Positions 47,237 to 62,665 of a stretch of 64,000 nucleotides of DNA are shown here, piece after piece. Source of the stretch: Tetranychus cinnabarinus (lineage: Eukaryota; Arthropoda; Arachnida; Trombidiformes; Tetranychidae); the NCBI GenBank assembly GCA_022266195.1, contig WHVY01000002.1, forward strand, positions 3,425,001 to 3,489,000. The letters are read 5' to 3'. Numbering within the stretch: the stretch's first letter is position 1; every line of letters begins with the position of its first letter. Position numbers and translations under genes: made by a program. The notes under the pieces are model-generated. The model did no database searches and was not told the DNA's origin. It worked only from the letters and a program-made list of their open reading frames with translations.

Positions 47237-49199
47237 TAAACGTCTTTAAGTGAAGAGAGAAGCTGTCTTCAAGATGAAAGACAAGTAGACAAAGTAAAGG
47301 AGCAGAAGATGATGATGATGAGTAAAGACGAGGGTGGGTTGATTTTGATTGGCAATTAGTAGAACATTAAAGAAAAGCAAAAGAAGAAAAGATGATGATG
47401 AGAGTAAACTGGTTGATCCAAGGCTCATTCCGAATTGGATATTGCTTACAAAAGCAAAGGTAAAGTGTTGAAAGATTCAAGTTTCCCTGTAACTTACAGA
47501 ATGACCTTAAATTGTTTCCTAAATCGATGTTAAAGGAAAAGCCTTTTTTCAGGATAAAAATGAAGACAGTTGCGATTCTTTGGAAAACCTTCCAAGCAAA
47601 ACGATTACCTTTTTTTGTTCATTCTGTATCTGCCAAAAAAGCCATCGGTAGAAATGAGTCTTTCAAAGGTTTCTCTTAATCTTCTTTTTATCTTCCCTTT
47701 TCATCATTTTTACCTTTCTTTCTTGTTGCGTTGAAAAGATGATGATAAATGCTTCAAGAGTTGTTGACTGTTTGATTTTTGGTCAGTTACATTGGTCAGT
47801 TACGATCATTATCAAAATCACTTCAACAATTTTGAAGCAACACTTGAAATGGTGAAAAAAAACAATTGCAATTTTTGTGTTCAATCTAACAACTCGATCT
47901 TACTCTTGATTGACGATAATCTCGCTTAATGGCATTTACCTATTTTCTTGTCATCATCCAACCTTTTTCCACCTTGTTTTTCATCTAATTATTTTTCTTT
48001 CGCCACTCAATACCTTTTCAATGTTACCTTTTACCGGAAACAAAAACATTCCCTTTCATCTCGTTATCCTTTGTTCATCTCACGGATTAGAGTTCAATTT
48101 ATCACCTTTCAAGGTGTTGATAATAATAACACTATTATTCGCTCTTTTCCTTTCATCTTCCGTTCCTTTTCACATTTACTCAGCGAAATCAATTCGCCTA
48201 TCACTTCATTAAAATTACACTTTGCAATGTCAAATTGATTCTATTGCAATCTTCAAATCTTTACATTAATCAAATGAACCAAATGAGACAATTTAATTAA
48301 AACCATTTCCATCACAAAGAAATTGAATAATGATAATTTAATTGATCCTTTGATTCTTTTCCTTCCAATGAATATCATATTTGAAAAGATAATTCAAGAG
48401 TAATTTTGTTTGATTAATTTGAATCGTAATTTGATAAACATTGAAAAATATTTTAATGACTTTTCACTGATCACGCCAATGTTGTTTTTACCTGAAAAGG
48501 CAAGTTTGTTTTTGGTCAAGTCCAAGTCAACTATTGTTAGCTAATTGTGCCGAAAATAGATGAGGGAAAAAAAGTGTCATTTTAAGTGAAAAAGAATTGA
48601 AATTTTGCACGGAAAATATTCATCAACATCAATTAGTTCAATTTTTAGGTTCGACTTGTTTTGCCATTGAAATGTTATCGTAAATTAGGTTCACTGTAAT
48701 TTTGGAAACAAGTTTTTTTTGCTACCAAATGTTGGCAAACAATTGGTAAATGATATCGATTGTGATAATTATTTTGGCTGTTGAATTATCAAGAAAATCG
48801 GAAACTTTGAAATTGGTTCCATTATTAATGAGCAAATAATGTTATTCTTGATCATCTTTTTCTCTTCTCTTCTGAATTATCAAGACTGAACTGACAGAAT
48901 AGTTAGAGAAGGAGAAAAAAACTGTTATTGTTGTTATTATCATGTTACAATGATAATGTCTGTTTGTGTCACTTAAATTGTTTCTTTTGTTGAGTTGAAT
49001 GATGAACAAGAAGCAAGAGGAACGATGAATTAGATGGACGAAGAGAACGAATGAAAACAATGGAGAAAAGATGAGCATCAATTGTTTCCGGAATGAAGAA
49101 GAAGGTCAGAATGACCATCAAATTAGAGTCCACTTAGTCTGTTATCATTGGATCAATGGAAGAGTAAAAATGAGGCAAAAATAGAAGGTGGACAGAATC

Positions 49200-49257
49200 A
49201 GAAAAGAGGAAGAAGAAGATGAAGATGAAGAAGATGAAAAGGAAAAGGAAAAGAGAA
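49200..49257. repeat. Purine tract, GAA/GAT units
   Basis: AAGAAGAAGATGAAGATG-type repeats followed by AAGGAAAAGGAAAAG, almost free of pyrimidines over 58 bases. Confidence 0.8.
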
Positions 49258-52200
49258 TCAAATTATAATATTTACAAATAAATGTTCTGTCATTTGATAA
49301 AAGCTTATCATTGGAAACATTATCATTATTGGCCTAGACGGACAATGCTGTTGACAATAGCGATGAAAGCCATTATTGTCATTAGAATTGCTATTATGAT
49401 TACAATTACTGTTAACCATTCCCTGTGTGAGTTTGTTATCGAAGCGCCAAATCATTTTAAGCAAAGGAAAAGGAGAACAAGAAAAAGAAACAAAACTCGA
49501 ACACTAATCGCTTCAACGATTTTGTTATTAAATTTGATTTGGTTCGAAGCTTTAAATGGACCATTTTTGGAGAGGCCTTTTCTCGCAGAGCAGTTACTTG
49601 AGAGAGGCTCAAAATTTGATAAAAAGCCATTGATTGTGATAATAGTAACAGTTATAATCGAAAGAGAAGAAGAAGAAAAAAAGAAGATAAAACTCAACAC
49701 CTTTTCTGTTAAATGACATAAAAGGTCCATGGTTAGTTGCTCTTTCAACGCTTTTCCCTCTGAATTATCATTCGGATAAATCTTGTTCTTCTTCTCTTGT
49801 CCAATATTATTGTTGCATGACAATCAATTTGTACTGCATTATGCGAATGGAGAGACAGGCAACACACACACAAATCGATGGAAAGTGAACTTCCATTTGA
49901 AGATCACTTTATTGTACTTTATTGTTGCTTCCATTGTACGTGTTGATATTTATATTAAAATCATCTTCTCCTCTTCAAAAGGTTGACTTAAAACGCGTGC
50001 CAAAAGTGATGAATGTTTTGACCGAAAAATGAAGTCTTACTCTTCCACTTGACCTCAAAGCCGTGTTTATGGGCTCGCTCCAAAGGAACATCATTTAACA
50101 TTTCCTCTTCTTTTAATTATACGATTAACCAAGGCTCATGTAATGCCTTTTCAGCTAATCTATTATGTAAATTGAGTGGCTAAGCTCTTAAAAAGCATCG
50201 CTAAACAGCGTAACAATCATTAAATGTAACTCCAATCGGTTTCATCTTTAGACTTGAAGATAACTTTCAACTTTCATTGTAACTATCAATTATTGCAAAT
50301 GATTTTCTTGCTTTTTGCTGAATAGGAAGACGACGGACTTTCAATGTCAAGGTTAGAGAAACAAAAAACTATCGATTCAGAGTATTACATGAAACATGGA
50401 GAGGCATCAAGGCTCATTATTTCAATTATTAAATTTCTGTTCAGATTGTTGAAAAGTCTAATTTCCTTTACAATTCTCATGAGAATTGATGAAAATCTGA
50501 GAATCTGAATGTTGAAAAAATATTGAAACTTGAATATAAAAAAAGCAAATGAATTCAGAAGCTTCTTTTCACCCAAAGTACAATGAGAGAGAAAAAAAAT
50601 GTTCAATGAAAAGGTCAACAAAATTGAGTCAATTTCAAAGTAATTGAGTTTATTTTAATTTTCTCAACATTTTTTTTCCTTCCATTTTCCTTTACCAAAA
50701 AAAAGTAATTTATATTTGGAAAAAAAGATTGTTTTTTGTTGATATTTTGCATCATCTTTTTACTTTCATGTTTCAAGTTGAATCTGAACAGATGAAAAAA
50801 TGAATCTCCAAAGATGGTCACTTTTCATGGTCTGATAGGTAAACTTGAATTTTTAGTCCTTCATCATTTCCATTGTCATTATCATTTACTCTGACTTCAT
50901 TTTCCTCATCACTTGACCAGAATGTTTATCATGAGAAGAAAAGGCATTTTGAATCTTTTCACACTTTGCGGTCATTTAATTTTACCTGATAAATGCATCA
51001 TGGGAAGGAAATTGATATTTCATGTTGATTAAACTCGATCAAGTGGAACATCAGATAAGAAGAAAAAAGTTCCAAAATCTATTATTTTGTTTGAACAAAA
51101 AAAACACATAAAACACACTTCTTGATAACTTGATTTAATCTTTTCTCATCAAAATATTTTTTTCTCACTTGCAATTGACGATGCAAAGCATGAAGGTTTA
51201 CTCATTGATACCGATGAACCAGTGATTAAAGGATTCAGAATGGTCAGACATTTGAAGAAGTGACAAAAATTGTGAGAAAATTGTAATCGTTAAGATTACA
51301 CTTTTAATGGATAATAATATCGACTGTTGATTTACAGCAACAATAATGTTGTGGCTGGATTTTGATGATCAATTTAAAGGTTTGTGAGTTTGTTATATGT
51401 TTAAGTAGCTAGAAAAAAAACGTTGCTCTAACTTCAATTTAAGGTCAGTGTTGCGATTAACACAGACAACTCACCCACTTCTATGTGTGGTTCTCGTGTG
51501 AAAGTTTAGACTTACAACGATCGCAACTGTTTTTGCGTAGTTTGTTGCTGCTGTGTTTAAAGTCAATCAGTAAAAATTAAGAAGGTAAAGTTAAGAATAA
51601 AAAAAAAGGTAAATGATAAAAGCTTCACACAAAACAACAAACTAACTGAACAACCATAAATATTCACACGATTTATGCTTAAAGCGATTGGAATTAACCT
51701 TAAAAGCCCATTTACCGGGCATAAATGACACCATCAACGCGTTTACCTTAAACCAACAATCACTATCATTAAGCATTATCATCAGTTTCAAGTTTAATTT
51801 AACCTTTTTGGAAGTTTTTATTCCCATAAAACACAATAAGAAATGAGTTTCTTCCTTTGCCTATTTGAGTTACAATTTTTTCATTCATTTCTCATTCATT
51901 TTTTTTCATTCATTTCGAGCAATCAAATTGTTTCTTTGCAAAGCATCTCAAGTGATGATAGGCAAACAATTAGATTAAGTAATTAACTTGATTCTGTTTA
52001 CAATTGTTATTCTTTTGGACAAAAGTGAATCCAGTTTTGAAAGGTTGTACACATTAATGCATTAATCATGCAACTTGTTTCCTTTTCAAAAGACAACCTT
52101 TTTTCAGTTCATCTTGGCTTTTCTTGTTCGCATTCATTACTTATTATGAATCAATTGAGCCTACAATCAAATTCTTGAGTTTCTCTTCTTCTCTCTCTCT

Positions 52201-54432
52201 TTACTCTTCAATGAGAAGAGCAATTTATTATCATCATCTTTTCAATTCCATTCACTTCTTTTCATCGGGATAACATGAAAATGTTCATCAATCGTTTAAT
52301 TTTCATTTTAAAAGCGTAAACTTTTAGTTGAACAAGAAACAACTTTTTGATTTCAATCAATTGCACGGCTCATTGCATTTCAATTCCTATTCAATATATA
52401 AAAACTGCTCTTGTTGATGATGGTGATGATTTCATTGAATTGCACCAAAAGTTTGCTCCTCGAACTTCACTAAATAACAATTTGAAGAGAAGAAGATAAA
52501 GAAGAAGAGAGAAAAACTTTTATCATCTCAACTCAACGAGTCTATCAATCAATTTGGGTGTCTACCATTCTTAATGGTCATGTTAAGTACGAAGCGACCA
52601 ACAAGAGAAAACTATTCTTAACGTTGATTAAATTATAGTATATTTCAGGTTAATCTTCATCTTTTAATCAATCAATGAACCATTTGCCAATCAATTACAA
52701 TGTTTATAGTAACCAGTCTAATAATAATTGCTATCAGAAACTTTTCCCTTTTTCAGGTAAAAAACGTTCAGTTGAAAGAGTTAATCGGTTTGGAATGAAA
52801 AACCATTAACTAATTGTTATTGAATAATTAAGTAATATTGACATTCAACTAAAATTAGATTGTGATGATTAGACAAGATATAATGATCTGAAAAGTCATT
52901 ATCGTTAAAGAGTTGACAAGAGTCAAAATGTTGGGAATGTCAAACGAAATGAGGAAAGGAAAAAAAATGATGCGGAAAATTGGGTTTACTTGGCAATCCG
53001 AATGATTGAGATTTACCTGAAGTCTCGACCAGATGAAAGGTAAAAAAAGACAAAAGACTAAAGTTGGTGTTTTTATTTGTGTCTCATTGTGTGTTTGCTG
53101 GTTTGTTAAAAATGTTCAATTAAGAGTCTTTTATCCAAATTAAAGAAGCAATGAAACTGCTTAAAAAGATCAACATCATTTTACCTGCAATTATCTTATT
53201 CGAGGTTCTGCTTTTTCGCCATGATTACCTGTTTTCTTTTCAATTCCTTGTGACCTTAACAACTTCCTTTTCTAACCTTTTTCTTCTTCTTTTTCAACAC
53301 AAAAAAAAGGTTTTCTATTGAATCCACCCTCAAGATGTTTTGGGACAAGAAACAAATGAAAGGATGAATAATCACACAAATGATGTTCATGATCGAAATG
53401 GAACAATTTACATCAATTGATCATCTTTTGCGTTTTAACGTTTCTTTTGTTTTCTCTTCAGGTAAACATTAAGAAAAACAAATTTGATTGTTACCAGAAA
53501 AAGGTAAACCTTGAAACTTTGTATTGTCAACAATTTTAGCAAATAACAATCAATGGCTCAATGGTTGATCAAACACGCACAAATGATGAACAATTATTAA
53601 TACCTTGAGTTAATTATGATTGATAAAGCCTTTCAATAATATTCATGAAAAGATGTTTACCAAGAGAAGAAGAAAGTTATCACTTAAAGGGAACAAAATT
53701 TGACAATTTTCAAGTAATTGGTCTTTAATCTAGTCACCTGTGTTGGGTGTTACAGTCCAAGTCTTTTAAATTGTTATTAATTGCTCATGAATGTACCACA
53801 ATCTGACAACTAAAAAGAGGAATCAAAAACTAGTTTAGTCGCTTTTTTTAACCCGAAAAGCCTTTTGTTTCCTCCCGATGACAAAGAAAAGCATTACAAT
53901 TGTAAACCCACCTAAATCATTATTACAATCATTATCATGATGATCGTTCAGCAATCAAACCAACAATCAACTAACCAACTCCACCCATCATAATGAGCAG
54001 GGCGAAGAACAGAAGTTGGACAAAAAAAAATGTAATTTTAAGGCGAAAACAGAAGCAATTGGTTCAACAAAAATGTCCACCTAAAGTCACAGTCGATCAA
54101 TGGTCAACTATTGGCTAAGTTGAACTCAGTGTCAAGGTCAATGGTGGCGTTGTTCATTTAAAGAAAAGAAGCAAAATTTTGTTTCCACTTTGGACTTTCG
54201 TTTGAACCGTAACGTTATTGTGTTTTCATATTAATTTGACAATGTCGTTCTTCCTCCTTTTGCTTTCATCCTTTTATCAAATATGTATTCACAGGCAGAG
54301 AAGGCATTATTTAACGATAATAAAGTACCACTAATGACCTGCGATTTTTAATGATTGGCCAGTCAAGCATTAAAATGCTACAAATCAAAAAGGATGCTCA
54401 ACTATTTAAGTCGCTATTTGCGTGTCTCTTGG

Positions 54433-54460
54433 CTTCTTCTTCTTCTTCTTCTCCTCTCTT
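54433..54460. repeat. (CTT)n microsatellite
   Basis: Six or more CTT units; produces a Leu-rich open frame that is not a gene. Confidence 0.85.
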
Positions 54461-57033
54461 TACCTCATCCTCATCTTGTCTACCTTGTTAGAGTTGCAAT
54501 ATTGTCTTTACCTTTTTGCCCTGAAAATCAGTCAACCCAAAGATTGACAATCATCATCATGATAATCACCAACAATTAGAATCATGCAATTGTTTTCACA
54601 CAAAATATGTGTTACTTGTGAATAACATGACCATAGACCAAATAGACGAGTAGCAAACAATGCAAACCTTTTCACCATCAATCTAATCATTAACAAAGAG
54701 CCTAATTATCACTCATTACAATCCTAATTGTTTCTACAATTAATCATTTTCTATTGCATTTAAACGTGATTTAACATTTTCAAGGTTAATCATCAATCAG
54801 TATGCAATTTACATTTCAAGGCTAATCAATCAATGCAATTTGTTTTTAATCAGACTTCAATCCAAGTCGCACAAACTAACACTTTGATTGTTGCTTTAAT
54901 CGTCTTTTACCTGAAACTAGATCAGAATCTTTTCACTCTTTTTGTCCAGAAAAAAAAGAGTCAAGTAAATGTTGACTTTTAATGATCAACCAAATAACTT
55001 TAATCATCATGTTGAAGATGAAATAAAGTGAAAATGTTTGCAACTTAAATGGTAAAAAAAGAGAAAGAAAAGGTTCTAATTTTGGTGGCGAATCTCTTTT
55101 TTTCAGTGAAAAGACGTTTGCAGGTTAAATGCGGTGAGCTTGAAAACACCTAATTAATGTCAATATAATTTGTATTTTGTCAGTTAACTGAGAAGCAAAT
55201 TATAATGTAAGACCAATTGTAAAGGAATCCAGATAATCAGATAAAATTGTTATCTTTTCAAACTGTATTTTCTGTTGGCCAGAAACAAGGCTGAAAAAGG
55301 GCAACACGGAAGACTGGAAAAAGAGAGTAAACTTGGAGACGAAGAGGATAAAAGCATCTTTCATTTGTACGCCTTGAATCAAGATGAAGAAAAGGATGAA
55401 TGGTTAACTGAATTACCCTTAAGGCCTTTTCCATCCTAATATTTGCTTCTTGATTTGGTTACAAGTTTACAGGTAACAAAATGTTGAGTGTTAATCTCTT
55501 CTTGTAGACAATCGTATTTAAAGATATCTTTCAATGTTTTCCCATTTCTTGATTCAATCCAATTTCTCGGAATAATTGAAAAACAAATTGACGGTTATCA
55601 AAAATGATGATCATTTTTCAATTCAATTTTGAGATTCTATCTTCAGTTAATCATTATTATTAGTGCAATTGAAACGGATTAGTTGGCTGATCGTGTAACA
55701 CTGGCAAAACAGTTAATTATAAGGTGAATCAGGTAAGGAAACATTAGTTGAGATTCGCGTGTCTCAATTACTTCAGGTTACTGATTAGTTTGATGTTACC
55801 TAACAGCTCATCATTACCACCAAATCATGGTAAAGGATCATTTCCAACTCTTTACTAAATCTTGTTGATTCTTCCAATCAAAGTCAAGAGTAAACAAGAT
55901 CAAGATCAACTGTAATTAACAAGCAACATCTTAACAGGTAAACAGCGGCAGTTGTTCAATTCAACTGGACCGTACACTGAATCTCTTTGTTTAATGACTT
56001 TGATTGACGTTCCAATTTGTGTAGCCATTGAAAATCATGTTTCCATGTTTCTGCATTTGTAAACTCATTTCGATAATTTCATTTTCTTGAATTAGAAAAA
56101 GACAAAAAAAAGTTTCTATTCAATCTCTTTTTGTTGCATCTTTTTTGTTCCTTTTATCAACTGATTAATTAACAGCTCATCATTAATGAAACGTATCAAT
56201 TAACCAATTTGATAGATTGTAATAAATGATTGAAATTGTCACTTTTAGACGATTCTTTTTATCCTTCGTCTTCCATGCAAAGAATGTTTATCGACAATGA
56301 ATTTCTGTAGATTAGCAATTGATTGATGGCTACTTGAAGATGCCCATTCAACTACAGCAACAAACCTCTAAAGGTTGTGTTAATGACCATTGAAACGCCC
56401 ATTCAATTCAGTTTGGGCTTTACCTTGAAGGAGGAGTTAAAACTTGAAATGCTCATTTGTAATTCATATTTAAATGTGTTTACTTTGTTGTGTTGCTATT
56501 TTCATTCATCTCTCATGGTAACCTGATTGGCTATCGATTCACAAACCTTCAATCAATGACAATAATTAGCTGATTGTGAGTTTAATTTCCCGATCCATTT
56601 AATCATTTAAAGGCACAGTTTGAATACAAAATGAATGTGAATCAGGCAAAACTTGTTGTAACAATTGATATAAAAGGTAATCTTGAAAAGTGAATAACTT
56701 GAATCAAGTTTATGTTCAACTGTTAATCCGATTTTAAGACCACTCGAAAGGTGTTTCATTGCTTTTTGTTTTCATCATTTAACTTTTCTTGAGAGTCCAG
56801 ATTAAGACTCTTTGTTGACGGATAAATGGATTAGTCTTTTGTCAAGAGTTGAATGAAAAAGTATCTAATCTGATTCGTCTTGTGATGCTCATTGAATGGC
56901 GCATTGACTGTGAAAAGTCAAGAATCATTTACATTACAAAACGTTGAGTTTGATTTGAGCAAACAATAAAAAAGGTAAACCTTGAAACTGTGATTCTTTT
57001 CGCTCGAAAAGTTTAATGATTTTTTGCTCTTCC

Positions 57034-57061
57034 GAAGAAGAAGAAGAAGAAGAGAAAAAAA
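57034..57061. repeat. (GAA)n microsatellite
   Basis: Six GAA units followed by GAGAAAAAAAG, the same ending as the tract at 47236. Confidence 0.85.
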
Positions 57062-60000
57062 GATTTCGATTTAATGGGATAAAAGGTTAATTAAAAGGCT
57101 TCTTGATTTGGTTAAAGGCAATTGTTTGTTTGCAAACAAATTAAATGATTAATTGAGTTTAATGAGATAGTTTTCATTTCCAATCTGTGATCAACTGGAT
57201 ACAATAAGTGCAGGTTTCTCTCATGGGATTAAAGGTATCGTGAGAAGGTAACCATTGATTTGAAGGAAGAAAAGGTAAAAATTAACTCTCAGCATGAGTA
57301 GGATTTAATTGTTGAAGGGAAAGACGGGAAATGAAGTGAGAAAAGGACTGGAAAGTTGAACATCGTTCAACGTAAAACCATATGTAGTTTTGGGCTATTA
57401 ACTGAAGCAAGGTAAGGAGAGAGAGAGGAATACAAGAGATTGAACAAAAAATAGACTCTTTTTGCTTTTTATGTGTCACATGGGAATGATACCTGATGCA
57501 AAGGGAGGATCAACTCATTCATAAAGTTATACTTCAAGTGGGCTTGTGTCTTTACCTTACCAGACCGGAAACCACAATAACATTTGCTGGTTAACATTTG
57601 GGCGGCAGAATTCAAATCAACATCTAATTATCCCTTTAATTATCTGTTAAGGTGGTAATTGTGATACTTTATAAAGGTAACAATGTAAAGTGATTAATTA
57701 ACCAGAGAAAGTAAAGAGAAAACAATTTTCATTTTTGGTTAATCAAAATGTTCAACACTCTATTAATGAGAAATGAAGACAATTGACTTTCAATGGAAAA
57801 TGAAAAATCGCTTTAAATCAAAATTTTACCACAAGATAAGTCCAAGTTTGTTTTTTGTCACAATTGACTTTACAGGAGTTCAAGCAAATTTGACTTTCGA
57901 GTCAAGAGTTGGGACTTTGTGCGTTTGTAAAATCATCAAAACTAAGTTCCATGAAATCAAAAATTTTTATCACAATTTTTATCTAAATTTTTATCGTTAG
58001 TTTTAGATAAAATCGAGTTAAAAGTTGAAACTTCGAACGCTTTTTGTACAGTTGGGAAGTCCGATTTTTTCACCAAACTTATTTCAATGAGCAATACGAA
58101 GACGCTCTTATTTCGGGAAATAAAATTGTTTCTGTAAAAGTTACCTCGATTTATGGAAAAGTTATTCGCTTTTGCTTATTCGGATATTCGACGCGGACGC
58201 GATTATTCGGATAATGAAGGATCAACTGAAACTCATTTTTACCGTTAAAAGTTCAAGATGGTTGTTTTTCAATCAAACCGCAGTAAAGATTGAATCTGAA
58301 AATACTTAAGCGAAAAGTGATTCTTAAAACGAGAAAATTGATTGAAACTGTGCTTTAACAAAAGTCCGTTTTCAATAAATTGATCGATAAATGTTTCGCG
58401 TTACCATCTGCGTTTAAATGCGATAAATATCAATGTCAATTGAACTAATAAACGGATTGACTGTGAGCTGTTTATCATTTCGCAAGTTGTATCAATTCGG
58501 AATAATGAGTTTCTTTTCGGGATAACAATATAATGGATTGTTATATAATTAAGTAGATAATAGCAGTTAACCATTGTAATTTTTTCTTGTAATAAAAGGC
58601 AATTATTTTCAATTATTTTTGCAAATTAAAAGGCATTTCCCTTCATCAATGAGATAATCAAGATAATTACTTTTTATTGTATTAAGTTGCAATTTTTTGC
58701 ACAATAACACACACAACTTGACACAAGCAAAGGCAACCTTTGGTTGTTTGGCCTTTTCCTCAGGCGAACCAATTGTTAGACAGGAAAAAGGCTCGTAAAC
58801 AATGGAAGCGAAAAGGAAACTCGGAAAGTTGATCAAGATGAAGAGCAACAACATTGCGGTTAATAATTTGGAAACAATTAAAGCCAATTTAAGGTAGATA
58901 ATGTTCATTGGTCCATGGGTTGAGTTAATGCTGTTTTCACTTGTAACACTTGATAATACAATAAACAGTGAAACACGCACATAACATGTACTCCTGCTTT
59001 TTATATGCATAAACAAGTGAAGATGATGTGCACAGGTAATGAGAATAATAAAGGTGAATAAAGTGTGTTATTGTTGTCAGTTAACTGAACTACGTTTAGG
59101 AAAGTGTCAGTGACAATTGAATGCATCACATTTGCTTTACCAGTTTCAACTTTCAATCAGCAATCAAATTCAAGGTTAAATCTTTACTCAGCAAGGTTTA
59201 CCAATTTAACTAAGGTCTTTTCACCTGAACACGATGTATTCAATTCACATTCAAAGACTCAAATTGTTAATGAAAAGAACCATTGAGAAAATCTAGTAAA
59301 ATAAAATATTACAACAATTAAAATAATACAACTGAACAAATGCAAACGAAGTTTGAACTTTGAAAGCGATTTAATCATAGACATTTCCTCAGATAAAGTT
59401 TTTACACAAATGGTTCAAGTTCTTATGACCCTTATGTCATCAGATTGCAACTCTTGAAAGTAAGAGTTTTTGCACTTATTAATCATCCAGCAATAAACCC
59501 TAACGTCATCAAACTTAAAAATAATTTGTTTCCCTCCACAATGCTTTTGAATACGGATTGTTTTTTCTTCCTCTCTGAACATGATTTTCTCAGGAATTTG
59601 AGTTCCTAGAAAGCTCAACCTATTTTTGTCGCTGCCGTCTATTTGTTTCATTAAAAAGTTTCTCTAATGGACAATAGTTGACAAATTTGGGTTCGAAGTT
59701 GAAAATTTGGTCTCTTTTTGTGCAGTTGAGACTCCAGATTCTTTCTGCTCTTTACTCGAAAGACAGTTTTACATATACTCCTAATCCAACAATAAACGAC
59801 CAACCTGAATAACCAAAAGGTTTTCTCTATTCAATTCAACAAATTATGGATTCTACATTTTCCCTCCATTCTGTTCAAACGTGGAAAGGTTGTGTAAAAA
59901 TTTACAATCCTTTCAGTTTAGTCACAATTTTTACAAAAAAATGAAACTTTTTGACTTCATATATCATGTGTATAAATTATCTCATAATTTACATCATCAA

Positions 60001-60452
60001 TTACGCTAATCTTGAATTTAATGAAAATATTCATTTTTCATCATTTCGATTCTCATTCATCATTCTCACTTAATTATCTCGTAATCAGAAGAGTGAACTG
60101 GACACACGCTAACGTCCTAGTAATATTGAAAAGTGGGAAAACATTTTGTCCTTTTGCGTTTAATTATTTTACCTTAATCATTATTCATTAATCATTTCTT
60201 AACCTTGACTTTAATTCAGGGGGAAAATTTTGTTAATGAGGTTGATTATGAGCTATTAAAACGCTCGTTATCTTTCAATGTAATCAACATCGAACTTATT
60301 GTAACTAAATCAACTATTTAATGGTAAGTTAAGAATTGAAAAGGAAAACGAAGCAAAATCTGTGATTGTGATTACCTGTTATTAACTGCCTTAAAGGTAA
60401 ATTATTATAATAATAAATGTTGATAAGTTTCCATATTAGCCATTAACTAATT

Positions 60453-60471
60453 AGAAGAAGAAGAAGAAGAA
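60453..60471. repeat. (AGA)n microsatellite
   Basis: Six AGA units in an otherwise mixed AT-rich context. Confidence 0.85.
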
Positions 60472-62616
60472 TTGAAATTGAAATTACAATCAATTAACAT
60501 CATTCTCTGTCAATAGTAATATATAATTGACGTGACCAGGTAACAATGAATGAAAGAGAAGAAAATGAAAGAAAATTTTGTTTCAATTAAGATTTAGAGA
60601 GAAAAAAGAGAAAAGAATGAAAGGTTAAAGAATTTCTTTCATCTAACAATTGATCGTGTCTAATTTACCTGTGGTTAGTCGAGTTCACAGTTGTGTGAAA
60701 ATGCAAAGGATTGAAGTTGAAGGATCGACAAAAATTACTATTGAAGGTAAAGATGATTAGATGATGAGCCGAAAAATAAATCTTTGGCTTTGATCACATT
60801 CGTACCTTGATATTTACCGAGCGACATAATGGATTTTCTTCGATCTTTTGTTTTCTTGCAAGGTGATATCGAGATTGAAATTGCCCCTCTAAACAGTCAA
60901 AACAAGTAAAACCAAATTCGAATGGCCAATCAAGAAAACGATTTACTTCGACTTGGATTTGAATTTACGTTTTGACTTTGCAAGTAAAGTCAATTTCACT
61001 TTCTTCATCTAAGTCATTGAAATAAATCGAAATAGGAATCGAAAAAACGACCAAAGAATATTTGGTTATTTTGAATTTTGTTATTGCGTTTTGGTTGCTT
61101 TAGGACCACCCGAGATTTGGACTGGAAAGTTAGGAGTTCATTGAATATTATCAAATTGAATGGTAACCAAGGAAGAAAAATTGTCTTTTGTTGTTACAGA
61201 GGCAAAAAGCCAAAGCTTTGCCAATGTTAATTTGGTTTCTTTTATCGCTCAGATTAACTCGAACAAAGCGAATCATTTTTTTTTCCTTTCAATCAATTGC
61301 ACCTTTACCTTTTTACCTTTTACCTTAAACCACTTGAAACTAAAAAGTCGCTTTGTTGCTCTTTTTTACCCTCCAAGTTGTTATGAGCAATGAATTGGGA
61401 GAAGAGAGGAAAATGGAAGGCAAACAAACAGATTAACACACAATCAACTATTTGACTTTACAATAACAATTCAATGGCTTTTAAATCAGGTGTTCATCAT
61501 AATCTAATTGAATTAGTTTTGTTCACTCAAGTACTTGCCTTTTGTAAAGCCAGGTAAATGTCAGTTGAGAATAATATAAACAGTGTAAATAATATCGACA
61601 ACTTTTGGGTGAACAAGAAGAAAAAATTAGGTTTGATGTTATCAAATTTTCATTAAAAAACTCGAAGATTCTGAGCGAGTTCATGCTGTTGATTGGCAAG
61701 ATAATCAAAGGCAAGTTCAAGGTTGGCAACAACAAATTGGTTTGAAGGTTTGATGACAAGTTTGGTTTGTTATTAAGGGAAAGTTGGCAAAAACAAATCA
61801 GTCAACTATTAAGTTAACGATTAAACGAGTGAAGATACAGCGAGACAATTGAATCAATTATTGAATGAAATGTATTCACAAAATTGAAGACAATTTACAT
61901 GATGAAAGAGACAAATTAGAAAGAGAAATAAAAAGTAAATTGAAAATCTGTATTTAATCCCATTTAAGGCCATTAACAACAATTTAATGTACCAACCAAT
62001 TGTAATGGAAATTGAGGCCAATTTTTGGTAATAAAAGACAATCAATTGAAACATTGTGATTAACAGCTAATTGAATTTGAAATGCATTTTCCCTCAAAAT
62101 GTTGTGATAATATTAAAAGGATCTGTTTTTGGGTTCTCATAATCAAATTACTGTTGACAATTGAAGCCAATTAACTGCTATTCCGAGCTACAAAATTGTA
62201 TCCATTCAACAACAATATATTGTCAATTTCAATGTTAATATTGAAAATTAAATTTCACCAAATTGTGTTTACTTTGCTTCTACAAGGTAATTTGGCGATA
62301 TAATTGTGACAATCATCTCGATTCTCATAGTTGTTAACCTGCATTAAGAAAAGGTATTTTCAGGAGTCTTGATCATCATGAAACAGTTGAAACTATGGGA
62401 AAGTGTAGACACAATAATGCATCACGCTATTGATAACAATTGGTCAATCTTTTAATTTTGCATTTCTGTAAATCATGTAAAAACATGTGTTGACCAAATT
62501 GAAGACATTAAAGCTTTTCTTTCATGATTGTCTGAGAAAAGGAAGAAAAAAAACATTTCATTAAATCTTCTCTTCTTTACCTTTTGATGGTTCTGTTGAC
62601 GTTATTATTGTCATAA

Positions 62617-62665
62617 TTATCATCATCTCCATCATCCTCATCATTTTCCTTTTCATCATCATTCC
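62617..62665. repeat. (ATC)n-rich stretch
   Basis: Interrupted ATC/TCA units (ATCATCTCCATCATCCTCAT and on), a degenerate trinucleotide array. Confidence 0.7.

Noticed and set aside
49282..49823. Overlapping 144- and 123-codon frames on opposite strands
   Set aside because: Low-complexity K/E/I/F-rich sequence generated by purine tracts; no ATG context, domain or splice partner.
54355..54579. Leu-rich 74-codon frame
   Set aside because: Produced by the (CTT)n microsatellite; starts with TTG, not ATG.
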